Part shown: in pieces, positions 28,034-38,800 of the stretch | How the letters are laid out: the number at the start of each line of letters is the position of its first letter | Position numbering within the stretch: position 1 is the stretch's first letter | Assembly: GCF_003002025.1 (NCBI RefSeq) | Contig: NZ_PVZB01000002.1 | Coordinates: 310,001 to 374,000 of the forward strand | Origin: Paraburkholderia sp. BL25I1N1 | GTDB lineage: Bacteria > Pseudomonadota > Gammaproteobacteria > Burkholderiales > Burkholderiaceae | Reading direction: 5' to 3' | DNA: 64,000 nucleotides | The notes under the pieces: model-generated | Database searches by the model: none | What the model saw: the letters and a program-made list of their open reading frames with translations, nothing else | What the model was told of the DNA's origin: nothing | Program-made: the position numbers and the translations under genes

Positions 28034-29017
28034 TTACTGCTTCGGATACAAACCCAACGTGCTCGCATGCAGGCGCGCGAGACCGAGCAACGCATCCGTA
28101 TACGGCGTAGCGACGCCTGTCAGTTGTCCCAGTTCGCGCACCGCGGCCACCAGCGCGTCGAGTTCGACTGCTTTACCCGCCTGCACGTCCTGCAGCATCG
28201 AGGTTTTCATCGCGCCGAGTTTCAGCGTGACCTCGTGGCGATCCGCCGGCTCCTGATCGATCGGAATGCCGAAGCGCGCGCCGATTTCCTTGGCCTCCAG
28301 CATGATGCTCGTGACGAAGTTGCGGGCCAGCTCGTCGCTGAGAATCCGGTCCGTGGTCGCGCCGGTGATCGCGCTGATCGGATTCATCGTCATATTGCCC
28401 CACAGCTTGTACCAGACGTCGCGCTGAATCTGCGCAGACGCCGACGCATTGAAGCCGGCCGCCGCGAGCTTGGCCGTGAGCGCCGCGACACGCTCGCTCG
28501 CCTGTCCCGACGCCTCGCCGATAATCAGCCCGTTACCCTGATGATGCCGGATGACGCCCGGCGCTTCGACGAGGCAACTGGCGTGCACCACGCAGCCCAC
28601 CGTCTGCGCAGACGGAATCGCGGCGGCAATCGCGCCGTCCGGATCGATCGACTTCAGGCGCTTGCCGGCGAAGTCCGTGCCGAGTCCGTCGCAGAACCAC
28701 CAGGGCACGCCGTTCATCGCGGTCAAGACGATGGTTTGCGCGCCAAGCAGCGGCGCGATCCGCGCGGCCACCGACGCCATCGCCGGACCCTTGACGGCGA
28801 CCACGACGAGATCCTGCACGCCGAGGTCCGCGGGCTTCTCGCTCGCGTTCACTTTCACGGCATGCGTCGCGCCGCTTTCGATCAAACGCAGGCCGTGCTC
28901 GCGTAGCGCGTTCAGCGTCTCGCCGCGCGCCACCACGCTCACGCCGTGGCCGGCCTGCGCGAGCTTCACGCCCATCCAGCCGCCGATCGCGCCCGCGCCG
29001 TAGATTGCTACTTTCAT
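28034..29017 (-). CDS. panE: 2-dehydropantoate 2-reductase (ketopantoate reductase family)
   Basis: A 327-residue PanE/ApbA-type reductase. The N-terminal NADPH-binding turn is MKVAIYGAGAIGGWMGVKLAQAG; VVVAVKGPAM and the catalytic-lysine region WYKLWGNMTMNPISAIT are typical, and the C-terminal domain has GIPIDQEPADRHEVT and KTSMLQDVQAGKAVELDALV. PanE makes pantoate for coenzyme A, but the family is broad. Its place in an operon with a class II aldolase and an aromatic aminotransferase leaves open a catabolic 2-keto-acid substrate. The gene is 4 bp from the aldolase stop codon. Confidence 0.85.
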   Translation of the reverse strand: MKVAIYGAGAIGGWMGVKLAQAGHGVSVVARGETLNALREHGLRLIESGATHAVKVNASEKPADLGVQDLVVVAVKGPAMASVAARIAPLLGAQTIVLTAMNGVPWWFCDGLGTDFAGKRLKSIDPDGAIAAAIPSAQTVGCVVHASCLVEAPGVIRHHQGNGLIIGEASGQASERVAALTAKLAAAGFNASASAQIQRDVWYKLWGNMTMNPISAITGATTDRILSDELARNFVTSIMLEAKEIGARFGIPIDQEPADRHEVTLKLGAMKTSMLQDVQAGKAVELDALVAAVRELGQLTGVATPYTDALLGLARLHASTLGLYPKQ

Positions 29018-29021
29018 CGTT

Positions 29022-29813
29022 TCAATCCTTATAACTGGCGTCGATGCGGTCCACTCGCCGCACCAACGCGTCGAACACGTCCTGCCCCGCGCCGTGACGC
29101 GGATCGAACTGCAGCGCGTCGCGCGAGCAGCGAATCGCGACCTCTTCCGGCACCGGCCGCGCGCGACCCATTGCAAACGTCGCCATCTGGATTTCGCAGG
29201 CCCGGTTGAGCGTCCACAGAACCGCGAAAGTTTGCGGCAAGGTGTGGCCCCACGCAAGCAGCCCATGGTTGCGCAGGATCACCGCCTGCCGGTTGCCGAT
29301 GTGCTCCAGCAGACGCGGACCTTCTTCCGCGTGCACGGTGATGCCCTCGAAGTCGTGATACGCAATGCGATCGTGCAGTTGCGCGCTGTAGAAGTTGGTC
29401 TGCTGCAGACCGTCTTCCAGACAGGCCACGGCGACGCCCGCCGTGGTGTGCGTGTGCATCACGCAGTGCGCGTCGGGCAAGCCTTCATGAATCGCCGCAT
29501 GCACGACGAAGCCGGCCGGATTCACCGGATACGGCGAGTGATCGAGCACGCGACCCTGTGCGTCGATCTTCACGAGATTGCTCGCGGTCACTTCGCTATA
29601 GTGCAGCCCGAACGGATTGATCAGGAACTGCCGCTCGCCGCCGCTCACGCTGGCGGGAATGCGCAGCGTGATGTGGTTGTAGATCATCTCGGTCCAGCCG
29701 AGCATGTCGAAGATCCGGTAGCACGCTGCAAGCTGCACACGCGCGTGCCATTCGTCCGGATGCATCGCGTGAGCCTTCGGCGCCGTCGGCGCTGGTATAT
29801 CGAGGGTGGTCAT
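29022..29813 (-). CDS. Class II aldolase/adducin-family protein
   Basis: A 263-residue zinc-dependent aldolase-fold protein. Metal ligands are visible in CVMHTHTTAGVAV and in ILRNHGLLAWG; MIYNHITLRIP and FLINPFGLHYSEVTASNLVKID are family blocks. Members cleave or epimerise sugar phosphates or related hydroxy acids; lacking a fuculose- or ribulose-specific context, no substrate can be assigned. It lies between the aminotransferase upstream and the PanE-like gene downstream in a leftward operon. Confidence 0.86.
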   Translation of the reverse strand: MTTLDIPAPTAPKAHAMHPDEWHARVQLAACYRIFDMLGWTEMIYNHITLRIPASVSGGERQFLINPFGLHYSEVTASNLVKIDAQGRVLDHSPYPVNPAGFVVHAAIHEGLPDAHCVMHTHTTAGVAVACLEDGLQQTNFYSAQLHDRIAYHDFEGITVHAEEGPRLLEHIGNRQAVILRNHGLLAWGHTLPQTFAVLWTLNRACEIQMATFAMGRARPVPEEVAIRCSRDALQFDPRHGAGQDVFDALVRRVDRIDASYKD

Positions 29814-29866
29814 CTGGGTCTCCCTTGTCGACCGCTGTTATCGTTCTGTTGCTCGAAAAGCCGTGC

Positions 29867-31066
29867 TTACGCGCCCGACACCACGGCCGCGATCGACGCC
29901 GCCACATACTCCGCGTTGCGTTCGTTCAGACCGGCCACGCACATGCGCCCGGAGCGCAGCACATACACCGCGTATTCGCTGCGCAGACGCTCCACCTGGC
30001 TTTCGCTCAAGCCCGTATAGGTGAACATGCCGCGCTGCGCGAGGTAGCGCGCGCGCATCACTTCATCCACACGGCCCGCGAGTCCGGCGTGTATCGTGCC
30101 GCGCATGGCGAGAATCCGTTCGCGCATGGTGGCGAGTTCCGCTTCCCACGAAGCGCGCAACGAGGCATCGGCGAGCACGTTGGCGACGAGCCGCGCGCCG
30201 TGCGTCGGCGGATTGCTGTAGTTCGCGCGCACCGTCGACATCAATTGACCGAGTACGCGGCCGGCCTCTTCCGCGCTCTTGCACACCACGCTCAGCGCAC
30301 CGACCCGCTCGCCATACAGCGAGAAATTCTTCGAGAACGAATTGGCGGCGATCAACGGTATGCCCGCGTCGGCCAGCAGACGCACGCAAGCGGCGTCTTC
30401 TTCCAGACCGGCGCCGAAACCCTGATAAGCCATATCGACAAATGCGATCAGCTTGCGGCGCTGCAAGACCGGCACCAGCTCGGCCCATTGCGCCGCGCTC
30501 AGATCGACGCCGGTCGGGTTGTGGCAGCACGCGTGCAGCAGCACGACGCTCTGTTCCGGCAAGCGGCCGATCGTTTCGATCATGTCGGCGAAACGCAAGC
30601 CGCCGGTGTGTTCGTCGTAATACGGATAAGTGTTGACCGTGAGCCCCGCGCCTTCGAACACGACGCGATGGTTTTCCCAACTCGGGTCGCTGATCCAGAT
30701 CTGTGAGCCGGGGAAATAACGTTTCAGGAAATCGGCGCCCACCTTGAGCGCGCCCGAGCCGCCGATGGTCTGCAGCGTAGCGATCCGCCCCGCCTTGCGC
30801 GCCTCGCTGTCCGCGCCGAATACAAGTGCCTGAGCCGTATCGCGATAGAGCGGCAGGCCGGCCATCGGCAGATAGGAGCGCGGGCCGATCGAATCGAGCA
30901 GCGCGGTTTCGGCGCGGCGCACGGCGCTCATCACCGGCAGCTTGCCGGCGTCGTCGAAATAGATGCCGATGCTCAGATTGACTTTGTTGGTGCGCGGGTC
31001 GAGTTGGAAGTCTTCGTTCAGGCTCAGAATCGGGTCGCCTGGATAAGCGGGAATGTGGTCGAACAT
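29867..31066 (-). CDS. tyrB: Aromatic amino acid aminotransferase (class I, TyrB type)
   Basis: A 399-residue PLP enzyme transferring the amino group between aromatic amino acids (or aspartate) and 2-oxoglutarate. Start ATG 31066 gives MFDHIPAYPGDPILSLNEDF, the standard TyrB/AspC opening. Conserved parts are NLSIGIYFDDAGKLPVM, LLHACCHNPTGVD, and the PLP lysine in ANSFSKNFSLYGERVGAL. It heads a leftward operon with the aldolase and PanE-like genes and is divergent from a LysR regulator 237 bp away. Confidence 0.93.
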   Translation of the reverse strand: MFDHIPAYPGDPILSLNEDFQLDPRTNKVNLSIGIYFDDAGKLPVMSAVRRAETALLDSIGPRSYLPMAGLPLYRDTAQALVFGADSEARKAGRIATLQTIGGSGALKVGADFLKRYFPGSQIWISDPSWENHRVVFEGAGLTVNTYPYYDEHTGGLRFADMIETIGRLPEQSVVLLHACCHNPTGVDLSAAQWAELVPVLQRRKLIAFVDMAYQGFGAGLEEDAACVRLLADAGIPLIAANSFSKNFSLYGERVGALSVVCKSAEEAGRVLGQLMSTVRANYSNPPTHGARLVANVLADASLRASWEAELATMRERILAMRGTIHAGLAGRVDEVMRARYLAQRGMFTYTGLSESQVERLRSEYAVYVLRSGRMCVAGLNERNAEYVAASIAAVVSGA

Positions 31067-31303
31067 GGCAATTCCTTGAATGTGGCCGCAGCGTGGTCTC
31101 GGTGTGGCGCTTGGTATGGCGGGCGCGTGGCGCGCGTGTGGCAAAACGACAGCCCACGTGAACCGGCCTGACTCAGACTGGCGAGACGGGAGTCTAAGCG
31201 GGTTTGGCCGGGTGCGTCGATTGGCACAAGTTTCCGCGCATGCGGCGCGCGGCACAATCAATCGATTTTTCACGATTCGTTAGTTTTTCTTTAGAATCGC
31301 CTC

Positions 31304-32245
31304 ATGCCACTCACGCGCGTCACCCTCCGTCAGTTTGAAGCGTTTCTCGCCATCGTCGATCTGCATAGCATCGGCGCGGCGGCGGACCGGCTCGGCCTGA
31401 CTTCGTCGGCGGTCAGCCAGTTGCTCGCCGACCTCGAAACGGAACTCGGCTTCCGCCTCTTCGACCGCACCACGCGGCGCGTGAATCTGTCGAGCGCCGG
31501 GCAGGATTTTCTGGCGTCGGCGGAATCGGTGCTGCGGCACGTGCGCGCCGCCGCGCAATCCGCCGACGATATCCGCAACCGCGCCGCCGGCATCGTTCGG
31601 ATCGGCGCGCCGCTGGTGCTGGCGGCGACGGCACTGCCCGCGGCCATCGCCGAATATGCGCGCGACAAGCCGAAGGTGGTCGTGCGCATTTGCGATACCG
31701 TCGTCGAGCAGCTGGTGGAGCGCGTGGAAAGCGGCGACGTGGATCTCGCGATCGGACCCGACCGGCAAAGCGGCACGCGCGTGCGTTGCGATCCGGCGTT
31801 CGCGAGTCCGTGGGTCATGTGGTGCGCGCCGACCCATCCGTTGAACGCGCGCCGCCGTGTGCAGTGGCCGCATTTGCGCGGCGTGCCGATCGTCGCCACC
31901 GGCCGCGATCACGAACGCGCCGTCGGGCAAATGCTGGCCAATCTGCCGGCGGAAGCCCGCATCATTCCCGTGGATGTGGTGGACAACGTCACCACGGCGT
32001 TCGGCCTCGCCTCACAAGGGCTGGCCATCACGCTCGCGCCGGCCTACGTCGCGCCGTTGGCGCGCACCTTCGGGCTGGTGATGAAGCGTATCGTCGATCC
32101 TGAAACGATCCGCGAGGTGTGCGTGTATCGTTCCACGGAACGCGCGCTGTCGCCGCCCGCCGACGGTTTCGCGGACTTCATCATGCCGTGGTTAAAGCGC
32201 TGGGATCGCGAGACGCAGGCGGAGGCACGCGGCAAGCGTGCGTAA
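31304..32245 (+). CDS. LysR-family regulator
   Basis: A 313-residue LysR-type protein. The helix-turn-helix is LHSIGAAADRLGLTSSAVSQLL (written as two conserved helices), followed by FDRTTRRVNLSSAGQDFL and a standard effector-binding domain with MWCAPTHPL and NVTTAFGLASQGLAITLAP. It is divergent from tyrB across 237 bp and is the likely regulator of that amino-acid operon; the ligand is unknown. Confidence 0.9.
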   Translation: MPLTRVTLRQFEAFLAIVDLHSIGAAADRLGLTSSAVSQLLADLETELGFRLFDRTTRRVNLSSAGQDFLASAESVLRHVRAAAQSADDIRNRAAGIVRIGAPLVLAATALPAAIAEYARDKPKVVVRICDTVVEQLVERVESGDVDLAIGPDRQSGTRVRCDPAFASPWVMWCAPTHPLNARRRVQWPHLRGVPIVATGRDHERAVGQMLANLPAEARIIPVDVVDNVTTAFGLASQGLAITLAPAYVAPLARTFGLVMKRIVDPETIREVCVYRSTERALSPPADGFADFIMPWLKRWDRETQAEARGKRA

Positions 32246-32353
32246 TTGGTAGCTGCGTGGTAGCTGCGCTGCGAGGTGGTTGCGCTCAAGAGACAGTGTC
32301 CGCCCCACCGGCTTAACGTAAAACGCGCAAGCCGGCCGCGCTCCGTTTCAGGA

Positions 32354-33172
32354 TCAAGCCAGTTCGGGCGTCATGCACAACGCGAACAACTGTCTCTGGC
32401 TCGAGATGCCGAGCCGCGCGTAAGCGCGCTTCTGATAGGTAATCACGCTCGCTGGCTTGACGCCCATCTGCACCGCGATTTCAACAGCGCTGGCGCCTTC
32501 TAGCGTGCCACGCAGCACGTCGAGTTCGCGCGACGTGAGCGCAGGGCAAGCGCGCCTGACCCGCGCCAGCATCGCCGCCGCCGAGCCCTGCTGATGTTGT
32601 CCATTCAACGCGTAATGGCCCTTCGCCGCGTGCGCGAACAAGGGCGCGAGACTTTCCACGCGTTCCAGTTCGCCCGGCTGAAACACGCCATAGGCGCGGT
32701 CGCGATACAGATTGATCGACAGCCAGACGCTTTCCATGGGCTGCACGAGCAGCGACAGCCGGTCGGACACGTTCGGCTGCGCATAACAGGCCGCGCGATA
32801 CGCTTCGTTTTCGATCTCTTCGCTTTGCTGCTGATGCAGCACCAGCGCGTCGCGCGCCGGTTTGTCGTGCGGCTGCCCGATGATCGCGCGATTGCCGTCG
32901 AGCGCATAGAAATGCGTAGCATAGCGATCGGCGACGTCGCGCAGAAAGCGGCCGCCGCGATGATCGGCGGCGGAAACCGTGCGCGGCCTCGCGTCGAATT
33001 CATAGGCGAAGATGGTGCATTGCGAAACCGGCAGCGTATCGCCGACGGTTTTCAAAATGCTGGCTGCGAGCGCGTCGGCATCCGCATGCGAAATCGACAT
33101 GACCAGCTCGGTCGCGCGCGAAATGCTGATCTGTTCGTTGCGATGCGGTGGAGAAATGCGCCATGAACGCAT
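32354..33172 (-). CDS. LuxR-type regulator with GAF-like sensor region
   Basis: A 272-residue protein when started at ATG 33172; the frame also allows ATG 33247 (297 residues, 21 bp after the upstream kinase gene), and neither start has a good ribosome-binding site. Residues ~205-265 form a LuxR/FixJ helix-turn-helix (PALTSRELDVLRGTLEGASAVEIAVQ, ITYQKRAYARLGI). The N-terminal ~190 residues look like a small sensory fold but lack receiver-domain aspartates. It sits at the end of the leftward signalling cluster and may be its output, though a phosphorylation site is not evident. Confidence 0.82.
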   Translation of the reverse strand: MRSWRISPPHRNEQISISRATELVMSISHADADALAASILKTVGDTLPVSQCTIFAYEFDARPRTVSAADHRGGRFLRDVADRYATHFYALDGNRAIIGQPHDKPARDALVLHQQQSEEIENEAYRAACYAQPNVSDRLSLLVQPMESVWLSINLYRDRAYGVFQPGELERVESLAPLFAHAAKGHYALNGQHQQGSAAAMLARVRRACPALTSRELDVLRGTLEGASAVEIAVQMGVKPASVITYQKRAYARLGISSQRQLFALCMTPELA

Positions 33173-33268
33173 GATGGAAGTCCGGTCGCCGTGCGGTAGT
33201 TCGGTTCGGCAAGCGTAGCACAGCGGCACATGCGGCACGTTCTTCACTAACGGCGCGACGCCGCGCCG

Positions 33269-34396
33269 TTACTTCCCCGTAAACGATCCGCGCTGGAACG
33301 TCACCATTCTCGGCAACTCGATCGTAAAGACCGTGCCCACGGCTTCGTCGGAGTTCACGCTGACGTTGCCGCCGTGCATGCGCGCGATTTCCTGCACGAT
33401 ATGCAGGCCCAAGCCCAACCCTTCGCGCGAGCGCGCACCGCTGTTGTTCGGGCCGAACGCCTTGAACAGATGCGGAAACACCTCGGCCGGAATCGTGCCG
33501 CGATTGGCGACTTTCAGACGCACGCACTCGACCGCCTCGCCATCCACCTCGACGCCGATATCGCCGCCCGGCGCGCCATGATGCAGCGCATTGCTCACCA
33601 GATTCGACACGGCTTGCCAGACGAGGTCGGTGTCCCACGCGCCCGACGTATTGCCGCGGCTCGCGAACACGATCTGCTTGCCGTTCTCGCGCGAAGCGAA
33701 TTCGTCGATCACCGAACGGCACAGCGTCGCCAGTTCGATCGAGCGCGGCTGCAGCGGCAGGCGCCCGCCTTGCAAACGCGCGAGATTGAGCAACTGGTCG
33801 ACCATTCGCGCCATCCGCAGCGAACTGTTCTTCACGCGCGCGGCCACCGTCGCCGACTGTTCGTCGGCCGCCGTGCGCATCAGATACTCCGCCGACGCCA
33901 GCACCGCGCCGAGCGGCGTGCGCAGATCGTGACTGAGCACGGCCATCAGCATTTCGTTGGCTTCGAGCATTTGCCGCGTGGTGACGAGTTGCGCCGCGAG
34001 TTGACGCTTCTGCTGTTCGAGCTGCACGAACACATCGACCTTGGATTGCAGAATCCGCGGATCGAATGGCTTGTAGAGAAAGTCCACCGCGCCCGCCTCA
34101 TAGCCGCGGAACGTGCGCGACGCGTCCTGCGCGGTTGCCGTCAGAAAGATGATCGGCACGTGCGAGGTGCGCGGGCTGCCACGCATCAGCGCAGCCAGTT
34201 CGAAGCCGTTCATGCCGGGCATGTTGACGTCGAGAATCGCCAGCGCGACTTCGTGCTTGAGCAGCAGGTCGAGCGCCGCCGTGCCCGAGTCGGCCACCAG
34301 CACGGCGAGATCCGGCCGGGCCAGCAGAGCTTCGAGCGCCGTGATGTTGTGAACGATGTCGTCGACGATCAGAATGTTCACGGGTGAGTTCGTCAT
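33269..34396 (-). CDS. Receiver domain-histidine kinase fusion
   Basis: A 375-residue protein with an N-terminal receiver (ILIVDDIVHNITALEALL; phospho-acceptor Asp in LAILDVNMPGMNGF; Lys in LYKPFDP) and a C-terminal kinase: H-box VLSHDLRTPLGAVLAS, N-box NLVSNALHHG, and G-box GLGLGLHIVQEIARMHGG. No membrane segment, so it is cytoplasmic. Gap to cheB is 9 bp. Receiver-first kinases like this often act as relays or phosphate sinks with a larger hybrid kinase, here encoded upstream in the same operon. Confidence 0.92.
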   Translation of the reverse strand: MTNSPVNILIVDDIVHNITALEALLARPDLAVLVADSGTAALDLLLKHEVALAILDVNMPGMNGFELAALMRGSPRTSHVPIIFLTATAQDASRTFRGYEAGAVDFLYKPFDPRILQSKVDVFVQLEQQKRQLAAQLVTTRQMLEANEMLMAVLSHDLRTPLGAVLASAEYLMRTAADEQSATVAARVKNSSLRMARMVDQLLNLARLQGGRLPLQPRSIELATLCRSVIDEFASRENGKQIVFASRGNTSGAWDTDLVWQAVSNLVSNALHHGAPGGDIGVEVDGEAVECVRLKVANRGTIPAEVFPHLFKAFGPNNSGARSREGLGLGLHIVQEIARMHGGNVSVNSDEAVGTVFTIELPRMVTFQRGSFTGK

Positions 34397-34405
34397 GGCA
34401 TCGCG

Positions 34406-35020
34406 TCAGAAAGAGGCCGGCAATGCAGCAAGCCGCCGGGCCATGGTTTCGGGAGTGTAGATAAAATCCGCCGCGCCGCGTTCAATCGCGGCGCGTGGCA
34501 TTTCGGGGGAAACAGCGGTGTCGGGCGCCTGCACCCAGCTCGTGCCGCCCAGCGCGCGCACGCGTTTCAGGCCTTGCGCGCCGTCGTCGTTGGCGCCGGA
34601 CAGCAGGAGCGCGAGCAGGCGTTCGCCATATACGGCGGCCGCCGATTCGAACAGCACGTCGATCGAGGGACGCGAAAAGCGCACGGCGGCATCGGTCGAT
34701 AACGCGACGGTGCGGTCCACCTCCACCAGCATGTGATAGCCCGGCGGCGCGATGTGCACGCGCCCCGGCATGATGCGCTCGCCCGCATCGGGCTCGAGCA
34801 CCGGCAACGCGCAGCGATGCGCGAACGCATCCACCAGATAGCTGCGCGGATCGGGCGGCAGATGCGTGACAATCATCACGGCCGGCGCAAAGCCCGCGGG
34901 CAGCGCGCTGAGCAGCACATTCAGCACTTCGATGCCGCCCGCCGAGCCGCCGATCACGACGAGCTCATAGCCGCGCGCCGCTTCGGCATCGACATTTGGC
35001 TGGACAGTTGAGCGTGGCAT
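34406..35020 (-). CDS. CheB-type protein-glutamate methylesterase without receiver
   Basis: A 204-residue stand-alone CheB catalytic domain. The catalytic triad is apparent: Ser in VVIGGSAGGIEVL, His in IVTHLPPDP and Asp in LLSGANDDGAQGL. It has no receiver domain and no chemoreceptor, CheA or CheW gene nearby, so its methylated target is not a classical chemotaxis receptor array in this locus. It starts 10 bp after cheR, matching the CheR/CheB pairing. Confidence 0.92.
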   Translation of the reverse strand: MPRSTVQPNVDAEAARGYELVVIGGSAGGIEVLNVLLSALPAGFAPAVMIVTHLPPDPRSYLVDAFAHRCALPVLEPDAGERIMPGRVHIAPPGYHMLVEVDRTVALSTDAAVRFSRPSIDVLFESAAAVYGERLLALLLSGANDDGAQGLKRVRALGGTSWVQAPDTAVSPEMPRAAIERGAADFIYTPETMARRLAALPASF

Positions 35021-35030
35021 GGTGAGCGTG

Positions 35031-35876
35031 CTAGCGCTTCTGGTAAATGCGTTCGCTCGGACGGAATTCGTCGAACGCTTCGTAGTGGCTGGAAAACCGC
35101 AAACTTTCCTTGCTGCCCAAACCGAGAAATCCGCGCCGCACCAGCGCGTTTTCGAACAGACCGAGCGCGCGATCCTGCAAGCCGCGGTCGAAATAGATCA
35201 GCACGTTGCGGCACGACACCAGGTGCGCTTCGAGAAAAACTTCGTCGGTGGACAGGCTGTGGTCGGCGAACACCACGCGCTCTTTCAGCGAGCCCGCAAA
35301 GCGCGCGCCGCCATACGCCGCATGATAGTAGTCGGACAGCGAACGCTTGCCACCGGCCGCCAGATAGTTTTGCGTAAAGCCCTGAATCCGGTCCAGCGCG
35401 TAGATGCCGGACTCGGCGCGCGCGAGCGCGTCCGGGTTGATGTCGGTCGCGTAGAACAGCGTGCGTTCGGTCAGCCCTTCCTCGTCGAAGAGAATTTTCA
35501 GCGACCAGAGTTCCTCGCCCGTGCTGCACCCCGCAACCCACACCTTGATCGACGGATAGGTGCGCAGACGCGGCAGCACGTGTTCGCGCAGCGCGAGAAA
35601 ATACGCCGGGTCGCGAAACATCTCGCTGACCTGCACCGTGAGGTACTGGAACAGCCGCGAGAACTCATCGCCGTTGCGCATGATGCGGTCCTGCAGCTGC
35701 GACAGCGTCTTCAGTCCGAATTCCTCGAGCGCCTGCGACAGGCGGCGGCGCAGCGACGACATCGCGTAGTGGCGGAAGTCGTGCTGATACTTGAGGTAGA
35801 CCGCCTCCAGCAGCAGCTTCAACTCGATGTCGAAGTCGCTCATGCGTTGCGGTGCGTCGAATTCGGACTGACTCAT
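35031..35876 (-). CDS. CheR-type protein-glutamate methyltransferase
   Basis: A 281-residue SAM-dependent methyltransferase. The N-terminal helical domain (FRHYAMSSLRRRLSQAL) precedes the Rossmann domain with VWVAGCSTGEELWSLKILF, the SAM acidic motif in FYATDINPDALARA, and LVSCRNVLIYFDR. It is 18 bp downstream of the large hybrid kinase. With CheB it forms a reversible methylation pair probably acting on a protein of the same signalling cluster. Confidence 0.92.
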   Translation of the reverse strand: MSQSEFDAPQRMSDFDIELKLLLEAVYLKYQHDFRHYAMSSLRRRLSQALEEFGLKTLSQLQDRIMRNGDEFSRLFQYLTVQVSEMFRDPAYFLALREHVLPRLRTYPSIKVWVAGCSTGEELWSLKILFDEEGLTERTLFYATDINPDALARAESGIYALDRIQGFTQNYLAAGGKRSLSDYYHAAYGGARFAGSLKERVVFADHSLSTDEVFLEAHLVSCRNVLIYFDRGLQDRALGLFENALVRRGFLGLGSKESLRFSSHYEAFDEFRPSERIYQKR

Positions 35877-35894
35877 CGTGTTCTCGCGTTCCTT

Positions 35895-38800
35895 CTACCG
35901 TTGGCGCAACCAGACACGGCACAACGCGACCAGCTTGTCCACGTCGATCGGCTTCGAGACGTAGTCGTCCGCGCCGGCTTCGAGGCAGCGCGTGCGGTCG
36001 TTCGCCATGGCCTTCGCCGTCAGCGCGATGATCGGCAGATGCGCAAAGCGCGGATTGCGGCGAATCTCGCCCATCGCGGTCAGCCCGTCCATCTCCGGCA
36101 TCATGATGTCCATCAGGATCAGATGCACTTCCGGGCCGTTTTCCAACGCTTCGAGCGCTTCACGGCCGTTGCGCGCTATCTGCAATTTCGCACCGAGCGG
36201 CTCCAGCACGTGCGAGAGCGCGAAAATATTGCGGACGTCGTCTTCGGCCAGCAGGATCGTGCGGCCCTCGAAGGCATTGTCGCGCTGGCGCACGGTGCGG
36301 AGCATGCGCTGCTGCTCGGGCGCGAGCGACGACTCCACGCTGTGCAGGAACAGCGTCACTTCGTCGAGCAGGCGCTCGGGCGACTTCGCGCCCTTGATGA
36401 TGATCGATTTCGAATAGCGGCGCAGACGATGCTCTTCCTCGTCGGACAGCATGCGGCCCGTGTAGACGATCACCGGCAGCGCGGCATGCGCGGTGTTCGC
36501 GGCGAGCCGTTCGAGCAGATCGTAGCCGGTGCCGTCGGGCAGCGCGAGATCGGTCACCACGCAGTCGAAGCTGAACTTCGCCAGATATTCCAATGCCTCA
36601 GCCAAGGTTGCGACTGCAACGATCTCGGTGTTTTCGCTTTGCAGCAATGCGCGGATGCTTTCGCGCATCGGCGTGTCGTCCTCGATCACCAGCACGCGTT
36701 TGAGGCGCTGCTGCAGACGCGCTTCGAGGCGGCGGATCGCGGCTTCCATCGTGCTGCGCGCGGTCGGCTTGAGCGTGTAGCCGATCGCGCCGAGGTGCAG
36801 CGCCTTGTCGGCGTGATCCGTGGCCGAGACGATATGGATCGGAATGTGACGCGTGAGCGGATCGTTCTTCAGCCACTCCAGCACGGTCAGGCCGGAACGG
36901 TCCGGTAAGCCGACATCGAGCAGCACAGCGGCCGGGCGCATGTCGCGCACGAGGGCGAGACCGCTGGCCGCGCTGCTCGCATGGACGAAGTCGAAGTCGA
37001 GTTCGTGGGTCAGATCGCGCAGGATTTCGGCGAAGGCGAGATCGTCTTCCACGGCGACGATCAGACGGCCGGCACGCGTGCGGTTGTCGCGGTCGTCGGC
37101 AATCGGTGTGTGTGTGGTTTCGGACGAGTTGCCGCTGGCTAAGCCGTTGGTTAAGCCGTTGGTTGAAGCGCTGGTTGAGCCGTTGATCAGGCCGTTGGCT
37201 GGCGTGATCACGCCGGGCTGGCTGCCGCCCGCAGATGGGCGTGCCAGCAGCGGCTCGGCCACAGCCGGCGCGCCGGCCGCTGTCTGTGCCGACGTATGTG
37301 CCGACGTATGTGCCGATGTCTGAGCCGATGCAAACGCCGGCGCCGTCGCGTGGTGCGCGTCCTGACTCGCGTTCAGCGCCACCTCCGCATCGAGCGGCAA
37401 CCACAGCGTGAACACACTGCCCTTGCCGACTTCGCTGGCAACAGTGATCCGGCCGCCCAGCAAGCGCGAAAACTCGCGCGAAATCGACAGACCAAGACCG
37501 CTGCCGCCGTATTGACGGCTGGTGGAACCGTCGGCCTGCTGGAACGCCTCGAAGATCATGTCCAGCTTGTCGGCGGCGATGCCGATGCCGGAGTCGCGCA
37601 CGTCGATGCGCAGCATGCCGCCTTCGGCCGGCGCGACGGACAGCGCCACCTCGCCGCGTTCGGTGAATTTCACCGCGTTCGAAAGGAGGTTGCGCAGAAT
37701 CTGCGTGACGCGCTGGCCGTCGGTGATGAAGGTATCCGGCGTGCCCGGCAAGCGCTCGAATGTCAGGCTCAAATGCCTGGCGCCGGCCAATGGCTTGAAC
37801 GTTTCCTCGAGCGCCTGCAGGGTCGCGTCGATCGACACGGTTTCGAGTTCGACCGTCACCTGCCCGGCTTCGACCTTCGACAGATCAAGAATGTCGTTGA
37901 TCAGCACCAGCAGGTCGCTGTTCGACGCGTGGATCGTGTCCGCGTAGCGCACCTGCTCTTCCGTCAGATTGCCGGTACGGTTCTGCTGCAACAGCTTGGC
38001 GAGAATCAGCGAACTGTTCAGCGGCGTGCGCAGTTCGTGCGACATGTTGGCGAGGAACTCGGACTTGTAGCGGCTCGACTGTTCGAGGCGCGCCGCATTG
38101 GCCGCGAGATCGTCCTGCGCGCGCAAAAGATCGGACTTCTGCCGCTCGAGACGCTGCGCGTATTCTTCGAGCTGCACATTGGTCTGTTCGAGCTCGGCTT
38201 GCTGCGCTTCCAGACGCGTCTGCGATTCCATCAGCGCGCGGCCGCGCTCTTCGAGTCCTTCATTGGAGACGCGCAATTCTTCCTGTTGCACCTGCAGTTC
38301 TTCGTTCAACTGCTGCGTTTCGGCCAATGCGTCCTGCAGACGCTCGCGATACAACGCGGCTTCGACGAAATCGCCCATGCTCTTCGCGATCAGTTCCATG
38401 AACTCCTGATCGCGCACGCCCAGCTCGCGAATGAAGCCCAGTTCGACGACGCCGTTGACCTGGCCGTCGTTTTCGATCGGCATGATGAGCAGGTTCTTCG
38501 GCGCGCTCTTGCCGGTCGCGGACATCACCTGCACGTAATCCGCCGGCACGTCGCGCAAGACCAGCGTGCGGCGCGCCAAAGCCGCCTGACCGATCAGCGT
38601 CTCGCCTTCGGCGAAATTGCGCGCGGCGGCCTGCTCGTTGTCGCGGCTAAAACCGTAGGTCGCGATCCGCCGCAGCGTGCCGTGTTGTTTATCGCGTACA
38701 TAGAGCGCGGCCACGACAGCGTCGAGATATTGCGCGAGAAAGTCGAGCATCGCGCGGCCGACCAGCGGCGAGGTAGTCTGCCCGACCACCTTTTCAGCGA

